64,000 bases of DNA, taken from the NCBI GenBank assembly GCA_914767715.1, contig OU612069.1, forward strand, positions 3,536,001 to 3,600,000, read 5' to 3'. How positions within the stretch are numbered: position 1 is the first letter of the stretch; every line of letters begins with the position of its first letter. The notes under the pieces were generated by a model. The model was given only the letters and a program-made list of their open reading frames with translations. It was not told the DNA's origin and did no database searches. This DNA comes from Membranipora membranacea. Lineage: Eukaryota; Bryozoa; Gymnolaemata; Cheilostomatida; Membraniporidae. Position numbers and translations under genes: made by a program. Shown here in pieces: positions 27,201 through 39,400 of the stretch.

Positions 27201-30200
27201 TCATCTAGACTTAGAGATAAGGTGAGAACTGAAGTACGACTAGAACATCATCTAGACTTAGAGATAAGGTGAGAACTGAAGTACGACTAGAACATCGTCT
27301 AGACTTAGAGATAAGGTGAGAACTGAAGTACGACTAGAACATCATCTAGACTTAGAGATCAGGTGAGAACTGAAGTACGACTAGAACATCATCTAGACTT
27401 AGAGATAAGGTGAGAACTGAAGTACGACTAGAACATCATCTACACTTAGAGATCAGGTGAGAACTGAAGTACGACTAGAACATCATCTAGACTTAGAGAT
27501 CAGGTGAGAACTGAAGTACGACTAGAACATCATCTAGACTTAGAGATAAGGTGAGAACTGAAGTACGACTAGAACATCATCTAGACTTAGAGATAAGGTG
27601 AAAACTGAAGTATGACTAGAACATTATCTAGACTTAGAGATAAGGTGAGAACTGAAGTACGACTAGAACATCAACTAGACTTAGAGATCAGGTGAGAACT
27701 GAAGTACGACTAGAACATCATCTAGACTTAGAGATCAGGTGAGATCTGAAGTACGACTAGAACATCATCTAGACTTAGAGATCAGGTGAGAACTGAAGTA
27801 TGACTACAACATCATCTAGACTTAGAGATCAGGTGAGAACTGAAGTACGACTAGAACATCAACTAGACTTAGAGATAAGGTGAGAACGGGAGGTGTTTGT
27901 GAGTGTTAACGTTCTCTGCCTTTTTACGTCTCCTGTTTCTGTATGATCATATTATAACTTTTTTCGGTGGATATGCGGGCATTCGGGCTGGGAGATGCTC
28001 TAAAAATCCACTCCTCGTAAAAATCTTGTTTTGCAAAGCTTTCAAATTATTATGTTGTCTTGTCTTCAATGGGGGATCACACAACAAGATTGTATTATCA
28101 AAGTCGAGGTGCCCATAGGACTCAAAGGCCCTGGAGAGCAAGTTTGCTCTTGTATCTAAAATTTATCAAAATTGCATGACTGACAAATTAAGTCGACATG
28201 GTATTTTTGGCTTCCTGGATGACAGTTGGTTTATCCAGAGTGTGAGTGATAATGTCTTGGGAAATTTCCTAATGATGTGAATGTGAATTTAAATGGATTT
28301 CACTATACCAAGTTTGTTTCATTTTCTTATATTTGGAGTTGCTCCCCTCCTCTGGTCATGACGCACTGGGAGGGGAGCTGCTCCCCTCCCAGTGCATCAT
28401 GACCAGAGGAGGGGGAGCAACTCCTAGTATGCAGGCAAACTGGGTCAAACTTGCTTTAGGTTTGCACCACAACCAGGACAAGAGGGCTCATCGGATAATC
28501 TTAGTATAGTCAGGTGACACCTGAAATGTCCATGACCTGTGATTGTGTTGATTATTATTATGATGTTCCTCACGGGAATGAAATTGGGTCATGGTTTTCT
28601 AAACTCATTCTGTTGAAAATCTTTTTTAAACAAGGTTTTTTACAATTAGTTGCTAAGCGATACAGTGACTAGAATCCTAACCATTGTTTGTGCAGTCTTA
28701 TCTGCGCGATGAGAGAATATAACAATTACTTGGAAGCTGCTAACTAAAGTTAACCAAATTTGTATTCTCTTCTCAGAAATCCTCTGAGTGACCTACTTCG
28801 CTCATGGAGCGGAACTGAGAAGGACAATGGGAAAATAGATCAAAATAAAACCTCAGACATTGCTAGAGTGGTCTCTGATCCAGAAGAGAAACAACATGAC
28901 ATACTACGGTCAAAGGTCACTGAAGCAACCAAAGACAGGAAATTCAAAAAGAAGAAAGTTTACTTTTTGAAGATGCACAAGTCAGCCAGCTCAACAGTGG
29001 CCAGTATTCTCAGCTACTGGGGTCTGAGAAATAACTTGACATTTGCCCTTCCTAAAAGTAAGTTTAAATGGACTCTCTGTGTTGTACCAAAATTCTTACA
29101 TTTCTTTTTTGAAAGACAGATCTCAACCATTCATTTAAAGCCGCTGATTTGAATTTTTCACTCCAGATTTTATACATACCTCAGTGTTTAAAACTTTATT
29201 ATTGTTACCTATAAAGCCACACTCAGAAATATAATCTTTTTTGATAATTTCATGCTGCAATTTAGACAGCAGTAAACCATTTTTTAGTTTATTTTTGTTG
29301 TTTTTATATTCATAATTGTCACTAACTGTTATTTGAATGTTAAATAGGCAACATCAAAGTCAATTATCAGCAGTTATAGAGTTAATTCTTTCGTCTAGAG
29401 TTGGTTATTCCATTCTTTTTTTATCTACTGAATTTACATACGACAATGGTTTTGTTTGCAGAGCTGCATCAGTTTTGGCCACATAAGTTTGTGAGATCAA
29501 AGATGATGTCACTTGGAGGACGAGAGCCAGATATATTCATGTCACATGTCATAGACTCAGATTCAATAGACGAACTGATGCCTCGACACGAGACGGTCTA
29601 CTTCACAGCAGTCAGGGAGCCGGTAACTCTACTAGAGTCTGCTTTTAACTACTTCGCAACGGGTGAGCAACAGAGTAGACAAGCCTTAGATCCATATTGT
29701 TTTGGATAAAAAAGCAAGTTGGTATAGAAGGCCACAATGTTCTATCTCAGTCTGTAGACTGAGATTGAGTCTGTAGGTAGGTTAAAGTAAACCTTATAGT
29801 CAGCTGACTACTGGCTGAGCTACCTCCTACTTTGGGAAGATGGAGATGCTGTTTTGAATATTTTGTTGAGGGAGTTGATTCTACAGATCAGTTGCTGACC
29901 ATGGGTAGCACACAATTCATAGAGACCAAATATTGAACAACTGGTGGATGAACCCATTGGCCGTTTATTAGTGTATTGCTGCGTATAATACAGCGTTGGC
30001 AATTACGGATAATCCTACACCATAAATATGCACAACCTCAAAACAAAATATTGAAATCTGCTGTTATTTTGATAAAAGAATTTCTTAAAGAAAGGCATTT
30101 TGTGACTAACATCAATGTGCAAGTCTGTTTTGGTTTGGGTAAATTGAAGAGTTAAGTGGAATTATATCTGAGTTACCTTTTCTTTGCACAGTAGTGGATA

Positions 30201-33200
30201 ACTCCCCATAAAATAATTTATATTTCACATCCTTTTTTTTCAGGTCAATGCACTGGTTACGATTTTAACACTTTCTTCCACAAAGGACATCATATAAGAC
30301 GGCCAGAAAGTAAACACTGTGAATTTACAGATTATCTACACAACATCATGGCATTTGATCTCGGCCTAACTGTAAGTATGAACTCATCCTGTTTTCAACA
30401 TATACATGATCCATAGACTTAATAATAAACCTAGACAGGACACCATATACAGCTGAATTGTGGGGCGACGTAACGTCGTTAGATGGTGCAGAAACAATGA
30501 TGCTTTCATTGATTCACTGTCCATGATCCAGGTTTTTTGTCGTTAACTCGATAAATTTTGATCGGGTTTTGAATTTTAAAATTGCTTTATGATCACCAGC
30601 ATCTTGTCATCAACTTGAAGTTGTTTCTCAATCAAAACAATTTTTTTGCCTAATATTAGTATCAACCTGTTCTGGACAAGCTGCTAAATCTATTGTAATT
30701 TTCAAATTCCGAAATCAAAATTCTACACCTTCCAATGTCGTTACATCGCCCAAAATTAAATGCATCAGTGCCTCGATGCTAATGCACCATATAGTGTCCT
30801 GTCTAAGTTTATCATTAAGTCTATGGTAGGATCTTATCTCATCCGAAATGACCATCAACTGCAGTATACAAACCAGAGTACCTCCAAGTGCGCATGAAAA
30901 CTGAACAAAATACAATGCCCCCTTTGCCGAGCCGGACAAACTATAGCATGCACACCCCACCTATACCGATGCTCTAGTCTCTGTTTGTTACAATGTCGCT
31001 TTATTATTATCTGACAGCCCAATGACTCTGATAACGCGAGTAGAGTTCACGACCTCATACAGAGAGCAGATAAGAGATTTGACCTTGTCCTGCTTACGGA
31101 GAGGCTCGATGAATGTCTCATATTACTCAGAGGTCAGTCAGAGGTCATCTCCTCTCATATTAAACTGAGCACATCATTCTGTGAGATTGATTATGGCCAG
31201 GTGTCATTAGAATGATGGTTCAGTAAATCATATATTTTAACAAACAATCATTTTGATTTTGTTGCAAAGACCAATGAGTAACTGCTATTCCCTTCTTTAA
31301 CAGAGAAGTGTTTATATCGAATGTTTTCTCTAGCACTATTACATTCATCTGAACCCATTACCTCGCATCTATTTTTCTCGGTTGAAAAGGTGTTATGAAA
31401 GTGACAGTTCCAATTTTGTTATAATGCTTTTTGGATAGTTGTCCTCTCTTTTGATCCGTGGAGATAATTTCTAACCAAACCCAGTTATGTGAGGTTTTTA
31501 ACTGTCTAGCAAAATTATTGTCTCTGTGCTCAAATTTTGAGATACTGTAGATTGGTCACGCTATTTTTTATTGTTTTGGAAAACTGGTTGTATACATGGT
31601 ATTCAATTTTATAACAGATTTGATTGGTGCAACAACAGAGGATATTGCAGTGCTGAAAAACAACTTTAGAAAATCAGAAGCTAAATCTCCGATCATGGCT
31701 GAGACTAGGGAGATTATAGAGAGTTGGAACTGGGCGGATAAAATCATATATGAACATTTCAAAAATAAAACTGAAGCTCTGCTCGAAGAAAAGAGAGAAT
31801 ATATACAAGCAGGTTAGTCTGAGCACACAGATGCTTAGGTTAGTCTGAGAACACAGATACTTAGGTTAGTCTGAGTACACCAATACATTGGTTAGTCTGA
31901 GTACACCAATGCTTTGGTAAGTCTCTGCATATAGATAATTATGTTTTTTCTTTCTATACACTAGATCTTACTTGACTGTCATGTTTAACAGGCCCCCTTG
32001 CCCGCGGTTGCAGGCTATTTTTTTTTTAAGAGGCAGAGGGGGATCTTTATACTGCTTGCAAGCCGAAAAAGGCCTTGTGTATTTATGGTCCTGATCTAAA
32101 CAGACCTGGTTAGGTCGAATGGCTCGACAGTGCCAAATCAGATATGACCTCTTGCGCCGTAAATTGAACCTGGATCATTTGATCACAAGTCCTTACCCTT
32201 AACCGTCAGACCATTTATGTTACTCTATGTTGACAAAAGGGAAGCTTCATCTGAGCACACAAATACTTAGGTTAGTCTGAGCACACAAATACTTAGGTTA
32301 GTCTGAGCACACAGACACTTAGGTTAGTCTGAGTACACAGATACTTAGGTTAGTCTGAGTACACATACACTAAGGTTAGTCTGAGCACACAAATACTTAG
32401 GTTAGTCTGAGCACACAGATACTTAGGTTAGTCTGAGCACACAGATACTTTGGTTAGTCTGAGTACACAGATACTTAGGTTAGTCTGAGCACACAGATAC
32501 TTAGGTCAGTCTGAGCACACAGATACTTGGGTTAGTCTGAGCACACAGATACTTTGGTTAGTCTGAGCACACAGACACTTAGGTTAGTTTGAGTACACAG
32601 ATACTCAGGTTAGTCTGAGTACACATACACTAAGGTTAGTCTGAGCACACAAATACTTTGGTTAGTCTGAGCACACAGATACTCAGGTTAGTCTGAGTAC
32701 AAAGATACTTAGGTTAGTCTGAGCACACAGATACTTAGGTCAGTCTGAGCACACAGATACTTTGGTTAGTCTGAGCACACAGACACTTAGGTTAGTCTGA
32801 GTACACATACACTAAGGTTAGTCTGAGCACACAAATACTTAGGTTAGTCTGAGTACACAGATACTTAGGTTAGTCTGAGTACACAGATACTTAGGTTAGT
32901 CTGAGTACACAGATAATCAGGTTAGTCTCAGTACACAGATACTTAGGGTAGTCTGAGTACACAGATACTTAGGTTAGTCTGAGCACACAGATACTCAGGT
33001 TAGTCTGAGTACACAGAAACTTAGGGTAGTCTGAGTACACAGATATTGATGTTAGTCTGAGCACACAGATACTTAGGGTAGTCTGAGCACACAGGTACTC
33101 AAGTTAGTCTGAGCACACAGACACTAAGGTTAGCTCTATAAGCCAACAGCATGGCTTTTAAAATTCTCATTTTTCTGATTCTCAGAACTCATCAAATTGA

Positions 33201-33415
33201 AAACAGCTAGAAGTTTGATACAGCAGCTGTGTATAGCGGGAGAAAGTGAGAAAAGTGGACTCGTTAAGGGAATGAAAGTATATGGACGTGGCACTCTAGG
33301 CTATGTTCTTACGGAGGAGGGCCAGAACAACTCCATGTGTGTTATGAAATCTTCTCCAGAGACAGCAATAGTAGGAATGATTCGACAGAAAATGGCCGCC
33401 CTCCAAACAGTCTGA
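24260..33415 (+). CDS. Galactose-3-O-sulfotransferase (Gal3ST family), complete seven-exon gene
   Basis: Gal3ST enzymes transfer sulfate from PAPS to the 3-OH of galactose on glycolipids and glycans in the Golgi. Exons: 24260-24402, 28777-29057, 29462-29662, 30244-30371, 31018-31132, 31618-31812, 33186-33415; total 1,293 nt, 430 residues, the usual family length. The start is chosen because it gives a type II signal anchor: short basic tail (PARKLK), then a hydrophobic segment at about residues 9-26. The 5'-phosphosulfate-binding motif is FLKMHKSASST at about 111-121. The 3'-phosphate-binding region is YFTAVREPVTLLESAFNYF at about 188-206. Later family-like stretches are FDLVLLTERLDE and SWNWADKIIYEHF. 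Introns 1 and 6 are almost filled by minisatellites starting at their donors. Galactosylceramide and glycan acceptors cannot be told apart from sequence alone. Confidence 0.88.
24365..27887 (+). repeat. 47-bp minisatellite, about 75 units, starting inside exon 1 and spanning its splice donor
   Basis: The unit is 47 bp: 38 bp matching the 3' end of coding exon 1 (from gaagtacgactagaac to gagatcag or gagataag) plus 9 bp of intron start (gtgagaact). The span equals 75 units less 2 nt, and one unit with a 1-nt deletion was seen near 24,496. The first unit is the real exon end; all others are intronic copies that each carry the AG|GTGAGAAC donor. Most internal units read catcatctag, while the exon and a few late units (near 26,965, 27,670, 27,860) read catcaactag. 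Rare variants (ctacactt, ctatactt) recur in blocks, as expected from array turnover. Confidence 0.97.
28335..28424. repeat. 90-bp near-perfect GC-rich palindrome in sulfotransferase intron 1
   Basis: Arms of about 45 bp run from ggagttgctcccctcctctg to cagaggagggggagcaactc with almost no spacer. The centre is gggaggggagctgctcccctccc. Only one or two mismatches are seen. It stands out from the AT-rich surroundings and could extrude as a cruciform or fold into an RNA hairpin. Confidence 0.9.
29775..29835 (-). mobile_element. Short SINE head fragment in sulfotransferase intron 3
   Basis: The reverse complement contains gtaggaggtagctcagcca, matching the head of the SINEs at 42,300 and 48,597. 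Only the tRNA-like head is evident. Confidence 0.35.
31813..33134 (+). repeat. 26-bp minisatellite, about 38 units, starting exactly at the intron 6 donor
   Basis: The unit gttagtctgagcacacagat + acttag is 26 bp. Four units follow the exon directly (31,813-31,916), then an insertion, then about 34 units from 32,249 to 33,134. The intron's own 5' splice site (GCAG|GTTAGTCTGAG) is the start of unit 1, and each later unit ends in AG before the next GTTAGT, repeating a good donor. Variants include gtacac for gcacac and ctcagg or tttgg at the unit end. The array stops about 50 bp before the acceptor at 33,185. Confidence 0.96.
31985..32235 (-). mobile_element. Probable tRNA-derived SINE inserted in the 26-bp array
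   Basis: The 26-bp array is interrupted between about 31,917 and 32,248. In reverse complement the insert reads gtctgacggttaagggtaag followed by a B-box-like ccaggttcaattt, resembling a tRNA head. The array resumes afterwards in the same orientation, so the insertion came after array growth. An internal poly-T tract is present. Confidence 0.5.
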
Positions 33416-35094
33416 GGTGTCCTCACTCGCCCACAACATAAGATGCTGCTCCTGGAAATATGTTGAGTCTAGTTTGAAAATCAAACTCCTTGTTTTATTC
33501 AACGAACACTGGAAGTCGAAGATGATGCTTAAGGTTACTGTTTATGTGTGATGCCAGTGCGCTTGCACGAAGAGTTACCTCCTTGGTTTGCAGGCTTGAA
33601 CAGCATTATTCATAGAGGTAGTTTATATAGATATCGATTCCATAAAACCTCCCAAGAATCAGTAAGAGTTCGGAGAATGGCAATAATTTCAATAGAGCTG
33701 TTAATCAAAAGAGTGACTCAGAGCCTCAGAGCCTTATATTGTTATGAAGGCTTGAGCTTGAGCTTGGCCAGAGGGATTACAAAGGGGGAATTGTCTCCTC
33801 TTTACTAAGCTTGAATAATCGCTAAATTTCTTCCGTTTTTGAGAGCTTTGACTCGTAACATTCATTTTTTTTGGTCCAGCTGCACTACTGTGAACCTTTT
33901 TTAATATTCAATATTGATCTCAATGTATTATTTTATTCAAAATTGCTCAAGAACAAACTTCCAGCATTAATGAATCATTTAAGCGAAAGCTTTCCATATT
34001 TCCAATGTTTACCAATAGTTCTTTACATATGTATAGGTATTACTGGCTTTCGTGTCTGTGAGATAATGTGGTATATTTCAATGTCCTGAAAGGGTCTCAA
34101 TCTTTTCATGCTAAACTCTGATAATATGACTTTCGTGGTTTTTGAGAACTTTTTTCCAATAGGTGAGAGTGAAAAAAAAGATACAATGTATTTTATTCTC
34201 TCAATCTCACCGAGGACTTTTCTACTACAATAGAACCATTGTCCAGGTCTTGTTGTTTGATGTATAATCATTTCTCAGGAGATAAATGGAATGTACTCCA
34301 AAAGCTTAATTACTTGGGAAGCTAACGGTTAAAACAGTTTGTCCTGTTTACTCTTTTTAGTTTAGGGTTTCGGTGGTTTAAGTGCTCGAACGCTGCCTGT
34401 ATTGCTAGTAATGGCATTGCGGTTATCAGCCATGGGATGTAGCTGATTATGTTATGCAACCACCAGCAAACCTTAACTAGAATCTCTGAAAATACATGGC
34501 TTACCATTGTTTGGGTTGATCATCGGCGCAATCATTCATTTTTGGTTAAAGCACCACATAGTTTTTGTCAATGCTTTGCTTCGCACAATGCAACATTCAG
34601 AAATTCCAAGTTATATATGGTAAATGATAATACATGTGTATGTAATACAGTCTTTGGATCCAAAATTCTCAAATACACAGAGACTAGCTAGCTAGCTAGA
34701 GTCTGAACCCTGAATGTTCTTATCCATGATTATCATTATGATGATTATGCCAATAAAGTTTAAAAAAATGATGTCGCCAAATCCCATAGTTATCTTCTCC
34801 TGTTACATAAAAGTGACGTCACATGAAAAAAGACTTTTATTACAGTGAGTAGGAGTTACTTTCTCACAACACTAGAAAAGACAACCTCTTATACTGTACC
34901 TGGACTCATAAGTGTTCTTGTACCACATTGCAGGTGAAAAGAGATATTTTTCTGGGGCAGAACTTGATGATCTCACATTCGAAGACTGAATATGTAAGCT
35001 CTTTATTGATGAGGTGTTCACACAACAAAACTGTGAGTCACCTCAGTACAGACAATTCAGTAAGACATTATTACGGTATGGTTAGACTGACTTT
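33416..35094. other. Intergenic region downstream of the sulfotransferase gene
   Basis: No exon is supported. It probably includes the sulfotransferase 3' UTR; the clearest AATAAA is at about 34,752, far from the stop, and the interval before it has no alternative exact hexamer that I noticed. A short (ctag)n tract lies near 34,686. Confidence 0.45.
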
Positions 35095-35846
35095 GAAGAC
35101 AGATATTAACCAAAGAACTGGAGGGGGTGTTTAGAAGATGCAGGATTAAAAGTGAGTAGGCCAAAGGCAGAACATCTACCACCAGCCGGAAACTTACAAA
35201 GGATAGAAATGAAGAAGTATGATGGAGAAGGTTCAACTGATCTGCCGCAGGTCTCAACATTGAAATTCCTGGAACCACAATAGATCAAGAGGGAGGATGC
35301 GGAATAGAAATTGTAAAGAGGATAGAGAAGGCATGGAATAGATGGAGAGCTGACAGGAGTGCTTTGCGATAAGAAAATTCCCACCAAGCTCAAGGTTCTA
35401 TTGTACAAGACAGCAATAAAACCTACACTGATGTATGGAAATGAGATCTGGCCACTGACTCAAAGACAAGAAGACAAGATAAGTGCAACTGAGATGAGGA
35501 TGCTCCGACACATTTATAATATAGACTGGGAAGACCATAAAACAAATGAGAGTATAAGGGAGGAGGCCAAAATAGAAGCAATTGCAATAGGTATGAGGAG
35601 GAGACGTCTTCAATGGTATGGACATGTACGCAGGAGAGATAGGGAGGAAGATATTAGAATGGTGGCTGAGATGAGAATACAGGGAAAGAGAGGGAGGCCA
35701 AAGAAAAGATGGATGGATACAGCGAAGGATGACATGCTGAGATGGAGCCTCTCAGATGAAGATGTTGATGATAGAATCAGATGGCATTCTCTGATAGAAC
35801 TTGGTGCCCTGCAGGACCGCCACCCATCCAGGAACACGGCGGACTA
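35095..35846 (+). pseudogene. Non-LTR retrotransposon (LINE) reverse-transcriptase C-terminal fragment
   Basis: The clean part (35,359-35,846) encodes the C-terminal region typical of LINE pol: DKKIPTKLKVLLYKTAIKPT, then MYGNEIWPLTQRQEDKI, TEMRMLRHIYNIDWED, LQWYGHVRRRDREED and GRPKKRWMDTAKDDMLRWS. Just upstream, in other frames, STLKFLEPQ- and WRADRSA-like stretches match the region preceding this in the family, so there are frameshifts or stops. The polymerase core is missing, consistent with 5' truncation. A related 3' fragment lies at 50,505-50,662. Confidence 0.85.
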
Positions 35847-36450
35847 GGTGAGAAAAGATGAGAATCAACCAAAGAAATTGCTGTGTTTACTTCAACAAAG
35901 CGTTGATCAAAAGGATGGCACTATTCAAATGTCAAGCCAATAAGTTAACTGCTTCAATTTTATATATGGATGGAAAATTTCCTGTTAGTCTACCCAACAC
36001 ATTCAAATGCACTATTCTCGATATTGGGAATATTGGCCTGATCAATGGCATGTCACAAATAGATTTAAAATAACTTTCGGAATGATAGTAATGACAGTTG
36101 TGTTTCCACTTTATTTTTATTTATGGATGGAAAATTAAAAAAACATAGTTGTCAAATGTACTTTTTGATCAATATTGATTACTGGTTTGTTTTCATTATC
36201 ATTTTATAACATGTTACTTTGATGTTGGTAGTGAGAGAAATTGATGTTGATAGAAATAATAGAGTTATCACTATGACTTTAGCAGTTAAAAGCCAAATAC
36301 TACATTCCTGATGGAGCAATTAAAAAAAAAAATTTTTGTTGTTCTCTTGCTTTGTTGTTCAAGTTTGCGCCAAATTATAAGTGTATGAGTGCAGTCGACA
36401 TCAGCAAATGTATATTATTATCTCCCTGAAAATTCTAACAGGATTTATTA

Positions 36451-39400
36451 TTATGTATGATACCAAGAACGAGGTGCATCTGTCCTCACCACTGGAGCAG
36501 TAACTGGACACACCGAGCTAGCATATGCAGTAAACCTTTCTGAGAGTGATTTGGAGGATTCACATCCGCTCTCAGTTAATCCAGCCAGACATTCAACGGT
36601 GCTCCCAATGTTAGTGCTGCAATTAGAAATTTAGAAATGCACCATACAATGTATCACTATTGTAATATAGACCTAGAAGGTGGATTCTGGAATTTTAAGG
36701 CAGTGACATAGATTACCATGAACCAACATCAAACAAATATTTGACCAACTAAGAAGACCACCTTCAGATAACCGTGACTTGGTCATGACAAGAATATGAT
36801 ACTTTTACTGGTTAAAACTCAGAGGCTCTCCAGCAGGCTGTAATACTTACTTACTTACAGTCACTTACACTTCAGTGGAAGCTCCCTGGAGGTTCTAAGT
36901 GGGTAAGTTTTATAAATTTTTTTAGTTTTCCTGTTTCCACTCGTCACCGAAAAAAGTTATTGAGGGTTTTGCATCAGGCTTTGCAGCCAAATCTTCTTTC
37001 GTAATCGATGTAAACCCAAAAAGATTGTATAGAATTTTGCATCAGGATTTGCAGCCTCATCTATTTTCGTAGTTGAGGCAAGTTAAATTTGCCTCTTTTC
37101 TTAATGATGAAACTACTCTTAGTTTAACAACTTACTTGTTTTTCCCACATATGATATCATCATTCTCTTCTGTAGTAAAGCACTGATCATCTGGAAGACA
37201 ACCTACGAGAGTGAGATCAGATATTTTTATAACAAAGCAACTAGACGGTTGTAAAACATGACCCCCACAAAGATGTTGCTGTGCAACGGCTACAAAAGAC
37301 ATTTGGGAGACAACCTACAAGAATCAAAGAGTTGTATTTGTTACGCAAATTATTTGTGGTATATTTGAGTATTTGAGGGTCTTTAAACATTACACCCGCG
37401 AGGATGTTGCAACTGTTTGCTTTTGGTTTATGATTTGACCACGAATCAGGAACTATCCAATATGTTGGGTCTGATTGGATTGGTGAAGTGAATCAATCAA
37501 TCAATCAGACGGGCCAACACATTGGCTAACCAGGACCCATCTTTTAATTTAAAAGCACATGAATATTCAGTTCTCGTCTTACTTTGCTCAAAAGGGCCCA
37601 CTTCTGCATCTTGACATAGCAACTGGTGGTAAAATCTGTTTTGACTTTGCCTGAATAAGAAAGCTCCGCGAAGAACTGAGTCATCATCACATTCAACAAG
37701 TTCATCCCAGAGGAGTGCCAGAGATCTGAAATAAGATGGTATTCCATTGAGGATACCCACTTCGTAAGCAATTATACAGGCATAGTCACCCTATCGAACG
37801 ATAACTAAAAAATGCAATAATAAAACATGTTAATTGAGGTCATGCCTGGCCTAGGATGCTAACTTGAGAACTACTGGTCCAATTTTATTGACTTAAGATT
37901 GCATTTTCAGCTATTCCTTGTTGAGAAAATTCCAAAACCTCCATTATCTTTAATATAACTTCTTATGATTGTGATAGCAATTTAGAAAACTTAACTTGTC
38001 TTTATTCGTATCAAACCAGGATTGACAGCACAAGGTAGTCCCAACAAAATTGTTTTGATACAATAATTAAATAAAGCTGTATGATATAAAACTGCAATAA
38101 ATCTTACAGATCACATCTTCCAGCCTCTGCCGTCGTCTTAGCAAGGATTTGAGTGTCTTGTGCTGCCACCTCGCAATCTGGAAAAGCAGATTTTGTTTCA
38201 GGTTGGTGAGAAAATCAAAACATATAGTTCTGTACAAGTGTAAGTGAGTTTCCATAACTAGGAGGCATTTAGGACCAAAACATTTGGATGCAAGACTTGA
38301 AAACAATCTTTGGAGGATATGCAGCAAAGGAGCGAAATTGGTTCGAGGGAGGGAGAGGTACAACTTGTTGAGCTACAAACAAGATTAAATGAATTATTTG
38401 AGCACTTGGCTGATGTAACATACAAAAAGCTACTGATTGTTGATGATCTATATCCACTCACCAGTTTGACAAACCCTCGCCAGGAATTTTGAGTATCTTC
38501 TAACAGCTTTGGCAGCAATCTCACATCCGGCTGTCGCGTACTGTGCATAACAACTCAAAATGCCAATCCGTTTCTCACTGCAACAGCAAATGAGAAGCTT
38601 TATCTGATTGTAAAATAATTAGGCTGGCAGCAAACAAAATTAACATTGCATACGTGAACCTCTTACCCTACAATGCTACCGCATGACACTGTTCACTATT
38701 GCTTGAAACTGCGTGATTCCATGGCATGATGTCTCATTGATGTCCATGTTGAATCCCCATTGAAGTGGGCTCAGGTCGTGGTACAAGATCTCGAAATAGG
38801 CAAACAGTGGAGCTTAAAAACTGTTTTGAGAGTAATCATATAGTCATATATTGCTTTTTGATTATAATTTTATAGACACCTAGCCAGTGAATCAGTTACT
38901 TCGCAGTATACTTACTTATAGTAACCGCAACCTGCATTGATGTAAGTCTCAGGATTCAAAGTAGAGCAGGATAACATACCGTCACATGCTAAAGAAACAT
39001 AAATGATGGGAGGGTGATCTGTCATGTCCGCCAAATCAGTTCTCAAGCCCTTGTACCGCAAGTTTTACTTCCCAACAGAAAATCTTTTACTAATTTGTAC
39101 ACAGATATCGCATCAACCAGAGTTTAGTTTATCTGCCAACTGCCATGCCAAGAAAAATTGACAGTTACAATGGTTCTTGAGTTCATTGCCCTTGTATTAG
39201 CTTGAACTCTGTATCACTTCTATAAAGGAATACAGGAATTTGCCTTGCATCAGTACAAAGGTGTTATAATATACATTAATCAATAAAGTCATTTGGATAG
39301 ATGTTGTTTTGCCAGCAACATGGTTATTTTTAGATGGGCTTCATTTCACTCAAAAGTGCATGAGACAAGCTATAGAATATGAATTAATGGATTAGTGGTA

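Noticed and set aside
24365-27887. CRISPR-like array
   Set aside because: Units are directly abutting without unique spacers, in an animal intron.
24403-28776. Array units as a chain of coding exons
   Set aside because: The unit is 47 bp, not a multiple of 3, read-through hits TGA at once, and no strong acceptor was seen in the unit.
33548-33808. 86-codon open frame after the sulfotransferase stop
   Set aside because: No start context, splice link or motif; probably 3' UTR or intergenic.
38310-38492. Plus-strand frame MEDMQQRSEIGSREGE...
   Set aside because: It is antisense to the minus-strand exon at 38,577-38,462 and its intron; the minus-strand reading has splice and phase support.
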